Assembly: GCA_030447685.1 (NCBI GenBank)
Contig: JAUJOK010000002.1
Location: forward strand, 74,252-120,183
Reading direction: 5' to 3'
DNA length: 45,932 nt
Source of the DNA: Armatimonadaceae bacterium
GTDB lineage: Bacteria > Armatimonadota > Armatimonadia > Armatimonadales > Armatimonadaceae
A program made the position numbers and the translations under genes. Shown in pieces: positions 33,002 through 41,312 of this stretch (position 1 is the first letter of the stretch; each line of letters starts with the position of its first letter). The notes below the pieces were generated by a model, which worked only from the letters and a program-made list of their open reading frames with translations, was not told where the DNA came from and ran no database searches.

Positions 33002-33795
33002 GTGGCTTCCCCGTGGGAATGGGCAAGAAGAAGAGGCTGCGTACAGCATTGTCGCGGATGGACTGACCAAGCAGTTCGGCGCGCAGACGGCGGTGGACAA
33101 CGTCCAACTGCGCGTGCGCGAGGGCGACTTCTATGGCTTCCTGGGGCCGAACGGCGCGGGTAAATCCACCACTATCAAGATGCTGTGCGGGATGCTGCGC
33201 CCCACGCACGGCAGCGTTCGTGTGGCCGGGTACGACCTGGCGACACACGGGCTGGAGGGTGAAGCGACATATCGGCGTTCTGCCCGAAGAGGTGAGCCTG
33301 TACGAGCGGCTGACGGCGGAGGAGTTTTGCTGTTTGCGGGCCGGATGTACGGCCTGCCGCTGGACGAAGCGCGCCGCACCGCCGACCTGCTTCAGCTTAT
33401 GGAACTGACCGAGGCCAAAGACAAGCTGATCGTCGATTACTCGATGGGCATGAAAGAAGACCGCCTTCGCGTCCGCGCTGATCCACCGCCCGCGCGTTCT
33501 GTTTCTCGACGAACCGTTCAACGGTATCGATCCCATCTCGGTGCGGGCTATCCGCAATGTGCTGCGCCATCTGACCGAGCGGGGCACGACCATCTTTTTC
33601 TCGTCGCATGTGATGGAGGTCGTCGAGCGGCTGTGTACGCGCGTCGCCATCATTAACCGGGGCCGCATCGTGGGCGAAGGGACGCTGGAAGAACTGCGCG
33701 CCAAGGCCGCACCGGGCGGGGACGCCCACCTGGAGGATATTTTCCTGACACTGGTGGAGGCGCGGGTGGACGAGGACGCGCTGAGTTGGCTGTGA
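32998..33795 (+). CDS. ABC exporter ATPase, frameshifted
   Basis: GTG 32998 overlaps the DUF418 stop (GTGA). After a shift near 33030 the ABC domain reads YSIVADGLTKQFGAQTAVDN, FYGFLGPNGAGKSTTIKML (Walker A), then after a shift near 33262 HIGVLPEEVSLYERLTAEEF. A shift near 33455 gives the signature-region YSMGMKKKTAFASALIHRPR and Walker B VLFLDEPFNGIDPIS, with the H-loop FSSHVMEVVERL. The length, about 260 residues, is normal for a drug- or lipid-export type subunit. Stop TGA 33793-33795 overlaps the start of the permease gene, so the two form one transporter. Confidence 0.85.
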
Positions 33796-35478
33796 CACCG
33801 CAGCCGCGAGCGGCGAGCCAGCTTGCGCTGCTGCTCCGGCTCAAATGGACGCTGACCTGGCGCACCTACCGGCGCAGCACTTCGGCAGCAATAGGCGCGA
33901 TTCTGGCCATAGTCTTTTTGCTGCCCCTTTCGCTGGGCGCGGCGTTTCTGGTCGGGCTGGGGTTCGTTCGCCTTTCGCCGCCGTGGGACGAACACCTGCT
34001 GCGCGCCGTGCTGCTGAGCATCTATCTGTTATGGCTGCTTACGCCGCTGATGGGCTACGCGCTGAACGACTCCTACGACATTACCCGGCTGTTCGGCTAT
34101 CCCATCTCGGTGCGCCGCATCTTCACCGGGACGATTCTGGGATCGCTCATCGACTTTACCACCCTGCTGCTGCTCCCGACACTCGTGGCCGTCATTGTCG
34201 GCTTCGGCAACCGTGCGTCCGGCATCGTGCCGGTCATTCTCGGCATTGCTCTGTTCCTGTTCCACACGCTCGCGCTCAGCCAGGCGCTGCTGCTGCTCAG
34301 CGCGGGCATTCTGCGGAGCCGCCGTTTCCGGGACATCGCGCTCGTTGTCGCGCCGCTTCTGGATGGCCTATTATATCGGGACGCAGGCGATGTCGCGTCG
34401 GGCGATGGAGCGGGTGGACTGGCGGCGTTTTCTGGAAAGCGATACCTGGGAGATTTTAAGTTATCTGCCGCCGGGCCTGGCGGCGCGCGGCATCGCGGCG
34501 GCGCAGCAGGGGGTGGGCGCTGGCGCTCGTCTTTTTGTCCGCGCTTGCTGTCGCCACGGCGGCGACGGTCTATCTGGCCGGGTGGCTGATTCAGCTTGTG
34601 TATGCGGGCGAAGCGGTCGGAATCGCGGCAAGCAAGCCGCGCACCGCCGCTGCTGCTGCCGCCGTGTCTGCGGAACGAATCACCCCGGCCCGGCGTGCGG
34701 CCTTTATCCCTGCTCTGCCGCCTGTGGTGGGGGCGATGGCCGAGAAAGAGGCGAAGTACCTGAGGCGCGATCCGTACTTCAAAGTCGCGCTGATGAACAT
34801 CGCCTACATGCTCATCGTTGTCGCTTTCGCAGCGCTGCGTCCTGGCGCGGCGAAAGCGACGGCGGTTTCGGCATTAGCGAAGGCATGTTGTGGGGTGGAC
34901 TGGGCCTGCTGCTGTTTTCGGAGGCGAACCTGCTGTTCAACATCTTCGGCAACGAGGGCGGTGCGGCGAATATCCTGTTTCTGTTTCCCGGCGAGCGGCG
35001 GCAGATGCTGCTGGGTAAGAACCTGACCCTGTTCGGGGCGCTGCTGCTCGTCAACACCGTTTTCCTGATCGTGCTGTCTGCCGTTGCGGGCGCGCTGGGT
35101 CGGTTTATTCTGCTGTGGTTTGCGATGGCGCTTGCGCTCGTCGTCCTGATGGCCGTCGGCAATATCGTCTCGATCCGTTTTCCTTACCGTGTAGTGCTGA
35201 AAGGATGGCGCACACGGCAGCATTCCGCCGGGCGGGGCTTCGCCTACGGCTTCCTGTATCTGGAGGTCACGGCGGCGGCCTTCGGCCTGCTGCTGCCGGT
35301 ATTCGCCGCCTTCGTGCTGCCTTCTTTCCTCATCCCGCGCGCCTGGCTGGCGCTCACCCTGCCCCTTGCCGCCGTCTATGCCGCCGGTTTGTATGCGCTG
35401 GGTCTGCATCTGGCCGCGCCCCTGCTGGTGGCGCGCGAACTGCCCGTTATCGAGAAGCTGACCCAGGAAGAGACCTGA
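33792..35478 (+). CDS. ABC-2 type exporter permease, frameshifted
   Basis: It starts at GTG 33792 (GTGA overlap with the ATPase stop) with QLALLLRLKWTLTWRTYRRS. About ten membrane segments: IGAILAIVFLLPLSLGAAFL, LLRAVLLSIYLLWLLTPLMG, TLLLLPTLVAVIVGF and others. Shifts near 34360, 34510 and 34850 are needed to keep the hydrophobic pattern (MAYYIGTQAMSRRAMERVDW; ALAVATAATVYLAGWLIQLV; GMLWGGLGLLLFSEANLLFN). The cytosolic stretch MAEKEAKYLRRDPYFKV resembles the permease at 3098-4747. It ends LPVIEKLTQEET, stop 35476-35478. With the upstream ATPase it should form an exporter of unknown substrate. Confidence 0.8.
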
Positions 35479-35493
35479 CGCTGCGCATCTCAC

Positions 35494-36147
35494 CTACGTG
35501 GGCAGAAGCGCCGGAAGCGGCATTTCGGCGAGTGAGGAAAGCCGCAGGTCGGCATGATCCAGTGGAAGCGTGCAGGTAAGCGGATTGGGCACGGCGACGC
35601 AGAATAAGCCTGCCGCTTTGGCGGCCCGCGCCGTTGGGCGAATCCTCGATGGCGACAGCCGCCTCCGCCGAAACACCGAGCATCTGAAGCGCCGAGAGAT
35701 ACAGTTCCGGGTCCGGCTTCGTCCGCGTCACATCATCGGCGCAGCGTAAGCCGTCGAAATAGTCCAGTAGGCCCAGCCGCGACAGATGCCCCTCCACCCA
35801 GGCGCGCTCGGAACTGGACGCCACCGCCAGTTTCAAGCCCAGCCGCTTCGCCTCCGTCAGGTATTCCGTCACGCCCAGCAGAGCGCACTCCGCTTCCACC
35901 AGTTCCGCAAAACGCTTGCGCTTCGCCGCCCGTATCTCGTTTCTGTCCAGTGTCCTGCCGACCTGCGTCTCCAGATAGTCATACGGGTTGAACGAAGCCG
36001 CGCCTGTCCCAGCCCGATACAGGCGCACCATGTTTCTATGGGAAGCTCGCAGCCGTGCCCCGCATAAATCTCGCACCACGCGCGAAACTCCGGCACCTCT
36101 GTATCCAGAATCAGCCCATCGAAATCGAAGATAAGGGCTTTTATCAT
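35494..36147 (-). CDS. HAD-superfamily phosphatase (beta-phosphoglucomutase-like), two frameshifts
   Basis: About 217 residues from ATG 36147. Motif I LIFDFDGLILDTEVPEFRAW carries the nucleophile Asp. After a shift near 36010 come FNPYDYLETQVGRTLDRNEI, YLTEAKRLGLKLAVASSSER (motif II Ser/Thr), LDYFDGLRCADDVTRTKPDP (motif III Lys) and AAVAIEDSPNGA (motif IV Asp). A second shift near 35640 gives AAKAAGLFCVAVPNPLT and the end ADLRLSSLAEMPLPALLPT. It hydrolyses or transfers phosphate from small metabolites such as sugar phosphates. It converges with the ABC permease gene and follows the 146-residue unknown gene. The wide alternative frame to 35447 is a by-product of the shifts. Confidence 0.82.
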
Positions 36148-36170
36148 ATATGTGATGCTTGCTTTTTCGC

Positions 36171-36611
36171 TCAATGCGAATCGTTACACTCCACTTCTTC
36201 AATATCGAAACCTGCGTCTATCAAAGGAACTGCCAGTCGGGCAAGTAACCAACTAAAATCGGTGAGGTGGCGAGAACCTTCCAGACGAGGCGGCGAAGCG
36301 TCCGCCAATATGAGCAGGTCTGTTCGACTACGCATCAGGCAAGTGATATGCGGCCCATTACTCTGCCAATAGAAGTCGAGCGTTACGATTTCTCCCTCTT
36401 CGGATTTAGCCTCTAAAGTTCTAAGCACCTCAGGCCAAGAAGCTTCGGGAGCTTGCTTTTCGCTGAACAACGGGTCGTCTGGGTTTGGATAAAAATCGTA
36501 GAAAATACGACCATCGTAGAACCCCCATCCGGCTTTACGTAAAACCTCGAGTGTTTCTGAAACCGACCCGACTTTGTAAAACGTGATGTGGATATGTGCG
36601 CTCCAACTCAT
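36171..36611 (-). CDS. Unknown protein, 146 residues
   Basis: A soluble acidic protein, intact frame, starting MSWSAHIHITFYKVGSVSET. It has alternating strands and helices (VLRKAGWGFYDGRIFYDFYP, IVTLDFYWQSNGPHITCLMR) and ends EVECNDSH. There is no signal peptide or recognised motif. It looks like a small bacterial immunity-type or hypothetical protein of less GC-biased codon use than its neighbours (many A/T third positions), a possible sign of recent transfer. It lies 23 bp upstream of the HAD gene on the same strand. Confidence 0.6.
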   Translation of the reverse strand: MSWSAHIHITFYKVGSVSETLEVLRKAGWGFYDGRIFYDFYPNPDDPLFSEKQAPEASWPEVLRTLEAKSEEGEIVTLDFYWQSNGPHITCLMRSRTDLLILADASPPRLEGSRHLTDFSWLLARLAVPLIDAGFDIEEVECNDSH

Positions 36612-36650
36612 CTCACTTGTGATCCGTTCCGCAGTCAGCTATAACTTCTG

Positions 36651-37406
36651 TCATGCGCCCATCTGGGTGACGCGGCCCCCGGCGACGGGGATGTAGGTGC
36701 CGGTGACATAGGCGGCCAGATCACTGAGGTAGAAGGCGCAGACGTTGCCGATCTCGTCCGCGCTGCCGTGGCGGCGCAGCGGCAGGGATTTGGCGAAGTT
36801 CTGCGACCCCTGGCCGTTGGTGTCCACCTTCTCATCGGCCATCCAGCCCGGCGCGACCATGTTCACGGTGATATTTTCCGGTCCCAACTCCATCGCGAGC
36901 GAGCGGGAGACGCCGACCATTGCGCCCTTGCCCGCCATATACACCGACCAGCCTTCCGGGGCCATGTTCCAAAGCTCGGTGACGATATTGACGATGCGCC
37001 CGCCGCCCGCATCGCGCATGATGGGCCGCGCAGCATTGATGGTATTGATAACGGCGCGGCAGCCGAAGTCGAAGGAGTTGACGTAATCGTCCAGGGTCGC
37101 GTCGGTCAGCTTGCCGCCCTGCCGCCCGCTGATAGCGTTGTTGACAACGCCGTCCAGTCGTCCGAATGTGCTGACGACCTCCTGCACCATCGTCTGCACC
37201 GCATCCGTGTCGCGCACATCCGCGCCGAACGCCCGCGCCTTTCCGCCGTTTGCCTCGATCTCCTGGGCCACGGCCTCCGCCTTTTCACGGCTGGCCGCAT
37301 AATTCACCGCGACCGTCGCGCCTTCGCGGGCCAGCACCCGGCAGATCGCCGCCCCTATACCGCGCCCGCCGCCCGTCACCAGCGCCACCTTGCCTGTCAG
37401 CAGCAT
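36651..37406 (-). CDS. Short-chain dehydrogenase/reductase (FabG-like)
   Basis: About 251 residues: LTGKVALVTGGGRGIGAAIC (NAD(P)-binding TGxxxGIG), TVAVNYAASREKAEAVAQEI, GADVRDTDAV, LDGVVNNAISG (NNA motif) and YMAGKGAMVGVSRSLAME with YxxxK. It ends YVTGTYIPVAGGRVTQMGA. The usual catalytic Ser on the strand before YxxxK is replaced: the segment reads NIVTELWNMAPEGWSV. The other SDR in this window (30069-30926) has the matching oddity NTEC. The start is ATG 37406 (MLLTGK) with GGGGAA 7 nt upstream; ATG 37421 is an alternative. It probably reduces a sugar- or ketone-type substrate, unconfirmed. Confidence 0.88.
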   Translation of the reverse strand: MLLTGKVALVTGGGRGIGAAICRVLAREGATVAVNYAASREKAEAVAQEIEANGGKARAFGADVRDTDAVQTMVQEVVSTFGRLDGVVNNAISGRQGGKLTDATLDDYVNSFDFGCRAVINTINAARPIMRDAGGGRIVNIVTELWNMAPEGWSVYMAGKGAMVGVSRSLAMELGPENITVNMVAPGWMADEKVDTNGQGSQNFAKSLPLRRHGSADEIGNVCAFYLSDLAAYVTGTYIPVAGGRVTQMGA

Positions 37407-37475
37407 TTCCCGTTTCCCCATTTCGTGGTTGTTTCTGTCCTGTTCGGCGCGCGGGCGGTAAATCCTTTTCGTGCT

Positions 37476-37596
37476 ACGGGCCGGTAAACGACCCGGCAAA
37501 AGAAAGCGGGCGTCCGCTGGACGCACTACGGCCTCAAATCACTCTGCCGTCCGCGAGGACGGTTGCTTTTTCCTGCCGGGTCGTTTACCGGCCCGT
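37476..37596. repeat. Palindromic element C: 23-bp perfect arms with two inner hairpins
   Basis: Arms at 37476-37498 and 37574-37596 are exact reverse complements. Inner hairpins GCGTCC-GCT-GGACGC (37510-37524) and CCGTCC-GCGA-GGACGG (37547-37562), the second followed by TTGCTTTTTCC before the right arm. The plan (outer stem, purine spacer, hairpin, ~22-nt linker, hairpin, T-tract, outer stem) matches elements A and B but the sequence differs. It lies between the divergent SDR and Gfo/Idh genes and holds no gene. A left-half relative is at 18460-18502. Confidence 0.82.
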
Positions 37597-37681
37597 GCAG
37601 GAGACCGACCGCCGCCGCCGAACTTAAAAGGCAGAAATGACAGACAGGGGCGGCAAAGATGACCGCCGAAGGAGAATGAAT

Positions 37682-38806
37682 ATGAGCAGCAACTCTATCG
37701 GGTTGGGTGTCGTCGGGGCGGGCAGTATCGGGATTCGCGGCTGCCTGGAGCATCTGTGCCTGCCGGACGTGCAGGATAAAGTGCGGCTGGCCGCCGTGTG
37801 TGACCCGGTGCCGGGTCGCGCGCAGGCCGCCGCCGAGAAATACGGCGTCGCCCGCGCCTACGAAGGTCTTGAGGAGCTGCTGGCCGACCCGAACGTGGAC
37901 GCTGTCACCCTCGGCTCGCCTATTGGTCTGCATTATGAGCAGGGGCTTCAGGCGATTCGGGCGGGCAAGCATATCCACTTCAACAAGACAATGACTACCA
38001 CAACCGACGAGGCCACGGAGCTTATCGAGGAGGCGCGGGCGCGCGGCGTCAAGATCGTCGCTTCGCCGGGGCAGATGCTTCAGGCTCCCCATAGAGAAAT
38101 TAGACGGCTGATTCAGGAGGGCGCGCTGGGCAGGGTGGCATGGGCGGCGACCGGCGCGGCGTTCGGCTCGTACCATGAGAAGGAGGGCGTGCGGCAGGGC
38201 GACGACCCGCTCAGCAATATCAACCCGGCCTGGTACTGGCGCAAGCCCGGCGGCGGCCCGCTGTACGATATGACCGTCTACGGCCTGCACTCGCTGACCG
38301 GCGTTCTCGGCCCGGCCAAACGGGTGACGGCTATGTCCGGTATCGGCATCAAGGAGCGCGAATACCGGGGCGAGATGTACCCGTCCGACTGTGACGACAA
38401 TACCCTGATGGTTTTAGACTTCGGGGACGCGCTGTTCGCCTTTGTCTACGGCACCTTCGCGGGGACGCTGACCGAGTTCGGTCTGCCGTCCTATTATGGA
38501 ACGAAAGGCAGCATCGTCGGCCTCAAGCTGAACGGCGAGCCGCTGGATTATCCGGGGAAAGAGGAGGGGCTGAGCCACTTCCACCTGCTGCCGCATGTGA
38601 TGGGCCAGCATCGCAAGATGGGCGAGGCGCATGTCTTCGAGGACATCATGCAGTTAGTGGACTTCGTCCGCGACGGTACGCCCTCCGCCGCAACGCCGGA
38701 GCACGCGCGCCACGTCATCGAGATCATCGAGGCGGGCTATCGCGCCGCCGAAACGGGCCAGACACAGCCGCTGACGACGACCTTTGCGACAGTTGACGGC
38801 AAGTAA
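37682..38806 (+). CDS. Gfo/Idh/MocA family oxidoreductase
   Basis: A 374-residue NAD(P)-dependent sugar/cyclitol dehydrogenase-like protein. Rossmann start IGLGVVGAGSIGIRGCLEHL, then RLAAVCDPVPGRAQAAAEKY, VDAVTLGSPIGLHYEQGLQA and KHIHFNKTMTTTTDEATELI. The typical EKP motif that carries the catalytic-site Lys reads NKT, with the Lys kept. The C-terminal domain includes NINPAWYWRKPGGGPLYDMT and VYGLHSLTGVLGP, where the GG.L.D...H pattern has the His in VYGLHSLTG. ATG 37682 is chosen for AGGAG 7 nt upstream. It probably works in uronic acid or sugar catabolism with the propeller protein that follows; substrate unknown. Confidence 0.92.
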   Translation: MSSNSIGLGVVGAGSIGIRGCLEHLCLPDVQDKVRLAAVCDPVPGRAQAAAEKYGVARAYEGLEELLADPNVDAVTLGSPIGLHYEQGLQAIRAGKHIHFNKTMTTTTDEATELIEEARARGVKIVASPGQMLQAPHREIRRLIQEGALGRVAWAATGAAFGSYHEKEGVRQGDDPLSNINPAWYWRKPGGGPLYDMTVYGLHSLTGVLGPAKRVTAMSGIGIKEREYRGEMYPSDCDDNTLMVLDFGDALFAFVYGTFAGTLTEFGLPSYYGTKGSIVGLKLNGEPLDYPGKEEGLSHFHLLPHVMGQHRKMGEAHVFEDIMQLVDFVRDGTPSAATPEHARHVIEIIEAGYRAAETGQTQPLTTTFATVDGK

Positions 38807-38810
38807 CCAG

Positions 38811-38935
38811 ATGTCCCGTTACTACGACTTGCCGCTCTGGATGTCGGGCGACCTATTGCGCCCGGCGTTCACGAAAAGGTGGCCGTTTTCTTTGATAAAC
38901 ATCTGAAGATTGGCAGCAAGCAGCCTGACTTATGA
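38811..38935 (+). pseudogene. Possible C-terminal remnant of an alpha/beta hydrolase
   Basis: The frame ending at TGA 38933-38935 reads VHEKVAVFFDKHLKIGSKQP before DL, a tail common to dienelactone-hydrolase or S9-type hydrolases (VAxFFDKHLK). An in-frame TAA lies right upstream, so only about 40 codons survive. The stop overlaps the next gene's ATG. Weak evidence. Confidence 0.3.
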
Positions 38936-40101
38936 AAAGCGTACACGCGCCCACAACTGCCGTAACCTGCGGGCCGCGCCAGCACTTTTTCGGTTACTAC
39001 GAGAAGACCCCGTGGAGTGCGAATGGCCGTTATCTGCTGGCAATGGAAACCGACTTGCCGGACCGAATGCTGACGTCGAACGATGCAGCGACCGTGGGGC
39101 GTATTGATCTCGCCGTCAACAACGCCTTTCAGCCGCTCGCCCAAACGCGTGCCTGGAACTGGCAGCAGGGCTGCATGCTTCAATGGCTGCCGGGCGGCGA
39201 GATTGTCTACAACGACCGGGACGGCGACCGGTTCGTGGCCGTGATTCTTGATATAGAGTCAGGCGAAAAGCGGGTTCTGCCGCGCCCCGTCTACCGTGTC
39301 AGCCATAGTGGGAAGTTTGCCCTGTCGGTTGATTTCGCCCGGCTTCAGCGGTGCCGTCCAACCACAGGCTACGCCCTCCCCGATACGACGGGCACGGTCG
39401 CTCGGTACCCGGAGGACGACGGCGTTTATCGCCTGGACATGGAAACGGGCGAGAGCCGCCTGATTCTGTCGTTTGCACAGATCGCGGCGCTGCATCCTGA
39501 GCCGGGCAGTGAAACGACGCCGCACTGGTTCGAGCATCTGGTCGGGAATCCTGATGACAGCCGGTTCTTGTTTTTGCACCGCTGGCAGCCGCCGAACGAG
39601 AAGCGGATGCGAACGCACCTGTTCACCGCTTGCCCCGACGGCTCCGACGTTTACTGTGTATCTGATCATGGGATCGTGTCGCACTTCGACTGGAAAAATC
39701 CCCGGCAGATACTTGCCTGGGCGGGGCGGCACGACCTGGGCGAAAAGTATCTCCTGTTCACCGACAAAACGGAAAAGGTAGAGGTTATCGGCGAGGACGT
39801 GCTGACGCAGGACGGCCACTGCTCCTTTTCGCCCGATGGCCGCTGGGTTTTGACCGATACCTACCCGAATGCTGACCGGATCTCTACGCTGATTCTGTAT
39901 CGCTGGGAGGACGGGCAGCGTTTCGACATTGGGCGGTTTTATCAGCCGCCGCACCTGACGGGCCACATCCGCTGCGATCTGCACCCCCGTTGGAACCGAC
40001 GGGGCAATCTGGTCTGTATTGACTCCGCGCACGAAGGCCTAAGGCAAATGTACGTTCTGGATGTAAGCCAGCTCACCAAGGAAGGACGTTCACACCTGTA
40101 G
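38932..40101 (+). CDS. Beta-propeller protein, oligogalacturonate-lyase-like
   Basis: A 389-residue intact protein with TolB/WD40-like blades: PRQHFFGYYEKTPWSANGRY, GCMLQWLPGGEIVYNDRDGD, VYRVSHSGKFALSVDFARL, PDDSRFLFLHRWQPPNEKR, DGHCSFSPDGRWVLTDTYPN and HPRWNRRGNLVCIDSAHEG. The His/Gln/Asp-rich blade motifs resemble oligogalacturonate lyases (PL22 type) and related uncharacterised propellers. There is no signal peptide, so it is cytoplasmic. It is located after the Gfo/Idh/MocA dehydrogenase, which fits a sugar or uronate pathway, but lyase activity is inference. The start is ATG 38932; no strong ribosome site is seen. Confidence 0.78.
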   Translation: MKSVHAPTTAVTCGPRQHFFGYYEKTPWSANGRYLLAMETDLPDRMLTSNDAATVGRIDLAVNNAFQPLAQTRAWNWQQGCMLQWLPGGEIVYNDRDGDRFVAVILDIESGEKRVLPRPVYRVSHSGKFALSVDFARLQRCRPTTGYALPDTTGTVARYPEDDGVYRLDMETGESRLILSFAQIAALHPEPGSETTPHWFEHLVGNPDDSRFLFLHRWQPPNEKRMRTHLFTACPDGSDVYCVSDHGIVSHFDWKNPRQILAWAGRHDLGEKYLLFTDKTEKVEVIGEDVLTQDGHCSFSPDGRWVLTDTYPNADRISTLILYRWEDGQRFDIGRFYQPPHLTGHIRCDLHPRWNRRGNLVCIDSAHEGLRQMYVLDVSQLTKEGRSHL

Positions 40102-40231
40102 ACAGCGCCCGTAGGCGGGAAAGGCCCGTGACAGCACCTCGGTACGAGTAACACGGGCGCAGTATATTCCGGTAAGGGAAAACGGGTGCCTTTTCTCTAA
40201 TTTAAGGGCGCACCCTGTGAAAGGCAATGTG

Positions 40232-40396
40232 ATGGAAGAAACGCAGGAACGCAGCAAACCTCGCTTCCTGAAGATACTGGTGATTATCGTACTCCTGCTC
40301 GTAGGCGCGGTGGTGGTCGGGACCCTGTTCACTCAGTCGCTCGTCACCGCGGAACAGAAGCACGACCACGATGGGGACGGCAAAGCTGACCATTAG
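40232..40396 (+). CDS. 54-residue single-pass membrane peptide with Asp-rich EF-hand-like tail
   Basis: ATG 40232 (AAGG 7 nt upstream; GTG 40217 possible) encodes a short charged N-terminus (ETQERSKPRFLK), one membrane helix (ILVIIVLLLVGAVVVGTLFT) and a tail ending KHDHDGDGKADH. The DxDGDG pattern is like half of an EF-hand or thrombospondin type 3 calcium loop. It fills the gap after the propeller gene. A GGGTGCC/GGCGCACCC hairpin lies just upstream (about 40186-40215). Function unknown. No family recognised. Confidence 0.6.
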   Translation: MEETQERSKPRFLKILVIIVLLLVGAVVVGTLFTQSLVTAEQKHDHDGDGKADH

Positions 40397-40405
40397 TGAC
40401 AGCCT

Positions 40406-41143
40406 CTATCCCCAGGCGCGGCGGCGCAGTCGGTGGGGGCCGTGGAAGTGCCAGCCGGGGCGCGCGGCGCGGCGGCGGGGGATGAAGGTGTAGCCGGGCG
40501 GCGGCTCGATCAGGCCATAGACGGCGACGGCGCAGTCGGTGCGGACGGCCCAGGCGTTGTCGCCATAGGACCAGTGCCACCATTCGTCGCGGCAGTTGGA
40601 GAACCCGGCTTTGGTGAGGCTATGGATAATCAGCTCGCGGTTGCGGCGCGTCTCCGGGCTGATTAACTCCGACCAGGTATAGGCGGCTTCCCAGCCTTTG
40701 GTCGGAGCGATCATGTCCAGCGCATGGTAGTCCGGCCCGACGATACCGACATCTATCGCGCCGCCGGTGGTGTGGCCGGGTGGGGCCTTGGCGTCCGGAG
40801 GGGCGAAATATTTGTTGGTGATGCGCCGCAGCGCCGAGGCGGGCAGGTGCGGCTTTTCTTCCTTGAGCTTGTTGTAGTTGCGCCAGTACATGCTGCTCTG
40901 CATCTCCAGCGTTCGCAGCGCGGTGGAAACGGTGAAGCGATAGCCGGGTGGCAGTGCGTCCTGCGCGCGATTGAGCATAGACGCGACGGTGCGGCGCAAA
41001 TAGGGCAAACAGCCGGGGCGCGGCAGGACGTTGGGGCAGGCGTGGCGGACATCTACCAGCGGCTCACCGCATTCGACGATGGGGATGCGGTTGAGCAGAT
41101 GGAACGGCTCCGGGCTGCCTATCAGCGGCGTTTTACGAGCCAT
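40406..41143 (-). CDS. VanX-like D-Ala-D-Ala dipeptidase (M15D)
   Basis: A 245-residue peptidase. IPIVECGEPLVDVRHACPNV at the N-terminus, TALRTLEMQSSMYWRNYNKL, then the zinc motif GHTTGGAIDVGIV (His and Asp of the SxHxxGxAxD pattern, with PPGH in place of SxH), and EWWHWSYGD with the catalytic Glu and third ligand His. The family hydrolyses D-Ala-D-Ala; intact vanHA genes are not next to it, so resistance is not implied and cell-wall recycling is more likely. No signal peptide, so cytoplasmic. TATAAT lies 4 nt before ATG 41143, a leaderless arrangement. Confidence 0.88.
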   Translation of the reverse strand: MARKTPLIGSPEPFHLLNRIPIVECGEPLVDVRHACPNVLPRPGCLPYLRRTVASMLNRAQDALPPGYRFTVSTALRTLEMQSSMYWRNYNKLKEEKPHLPASALRRITNKYFAPPDAKAPPGHTTGGAIDVGIVGPDYHALDMIAPTKGWEAAYTWSELISPETRRNRELIIHSLTKAGFSNCRDEWWHWSYGDNAWAVRTDCAVAVYGLIEPPPGYTFIPRRRAARPGWHFHGPHRLRRRAWG

Positions 41144-41147
41144 ACCG

Positions 41148-41153
41148 ATTATA
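41148..41153 (-). promoter_or_regulatory. -10 element (perfect TATAAT) four bases before a start codon
   Basis: Minus strand GGTTATAATCGGTATG; TATAAT ends 4 nt before ATG 41143, so the VanX-like gene is probably transcribed without a leader. Confidence 0.55.
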
Positions 41154-41312
41154 ACCCTTCCTTTGGGACAGAAAGGCAGGAACCAGGCAAGGTTGATGAT
41201 GGCACATTTCCTGCTCCCTACGGCCTTATAAGCGCCAGATGGAACTCCGCACGTAATCTGCCCCGGCTATCCCTGCTTGTTCAATGGCGTTGTTCCTGAC
41301 AAAGGAGTCCCT

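Noticed and set aside
32745-33995. 416-codon minus-strand frame over DUF418 and ABC ATPase
   Set aside because: Antisense shadow; the plus strand encodes recognisable families even though frameshifted.
40102-40231. Possible riboswitch or attenuator before the 54-residue peptide
   Set aside because: Several GC-rich hairpins are visible, but no known aptamer pattern could be matched.
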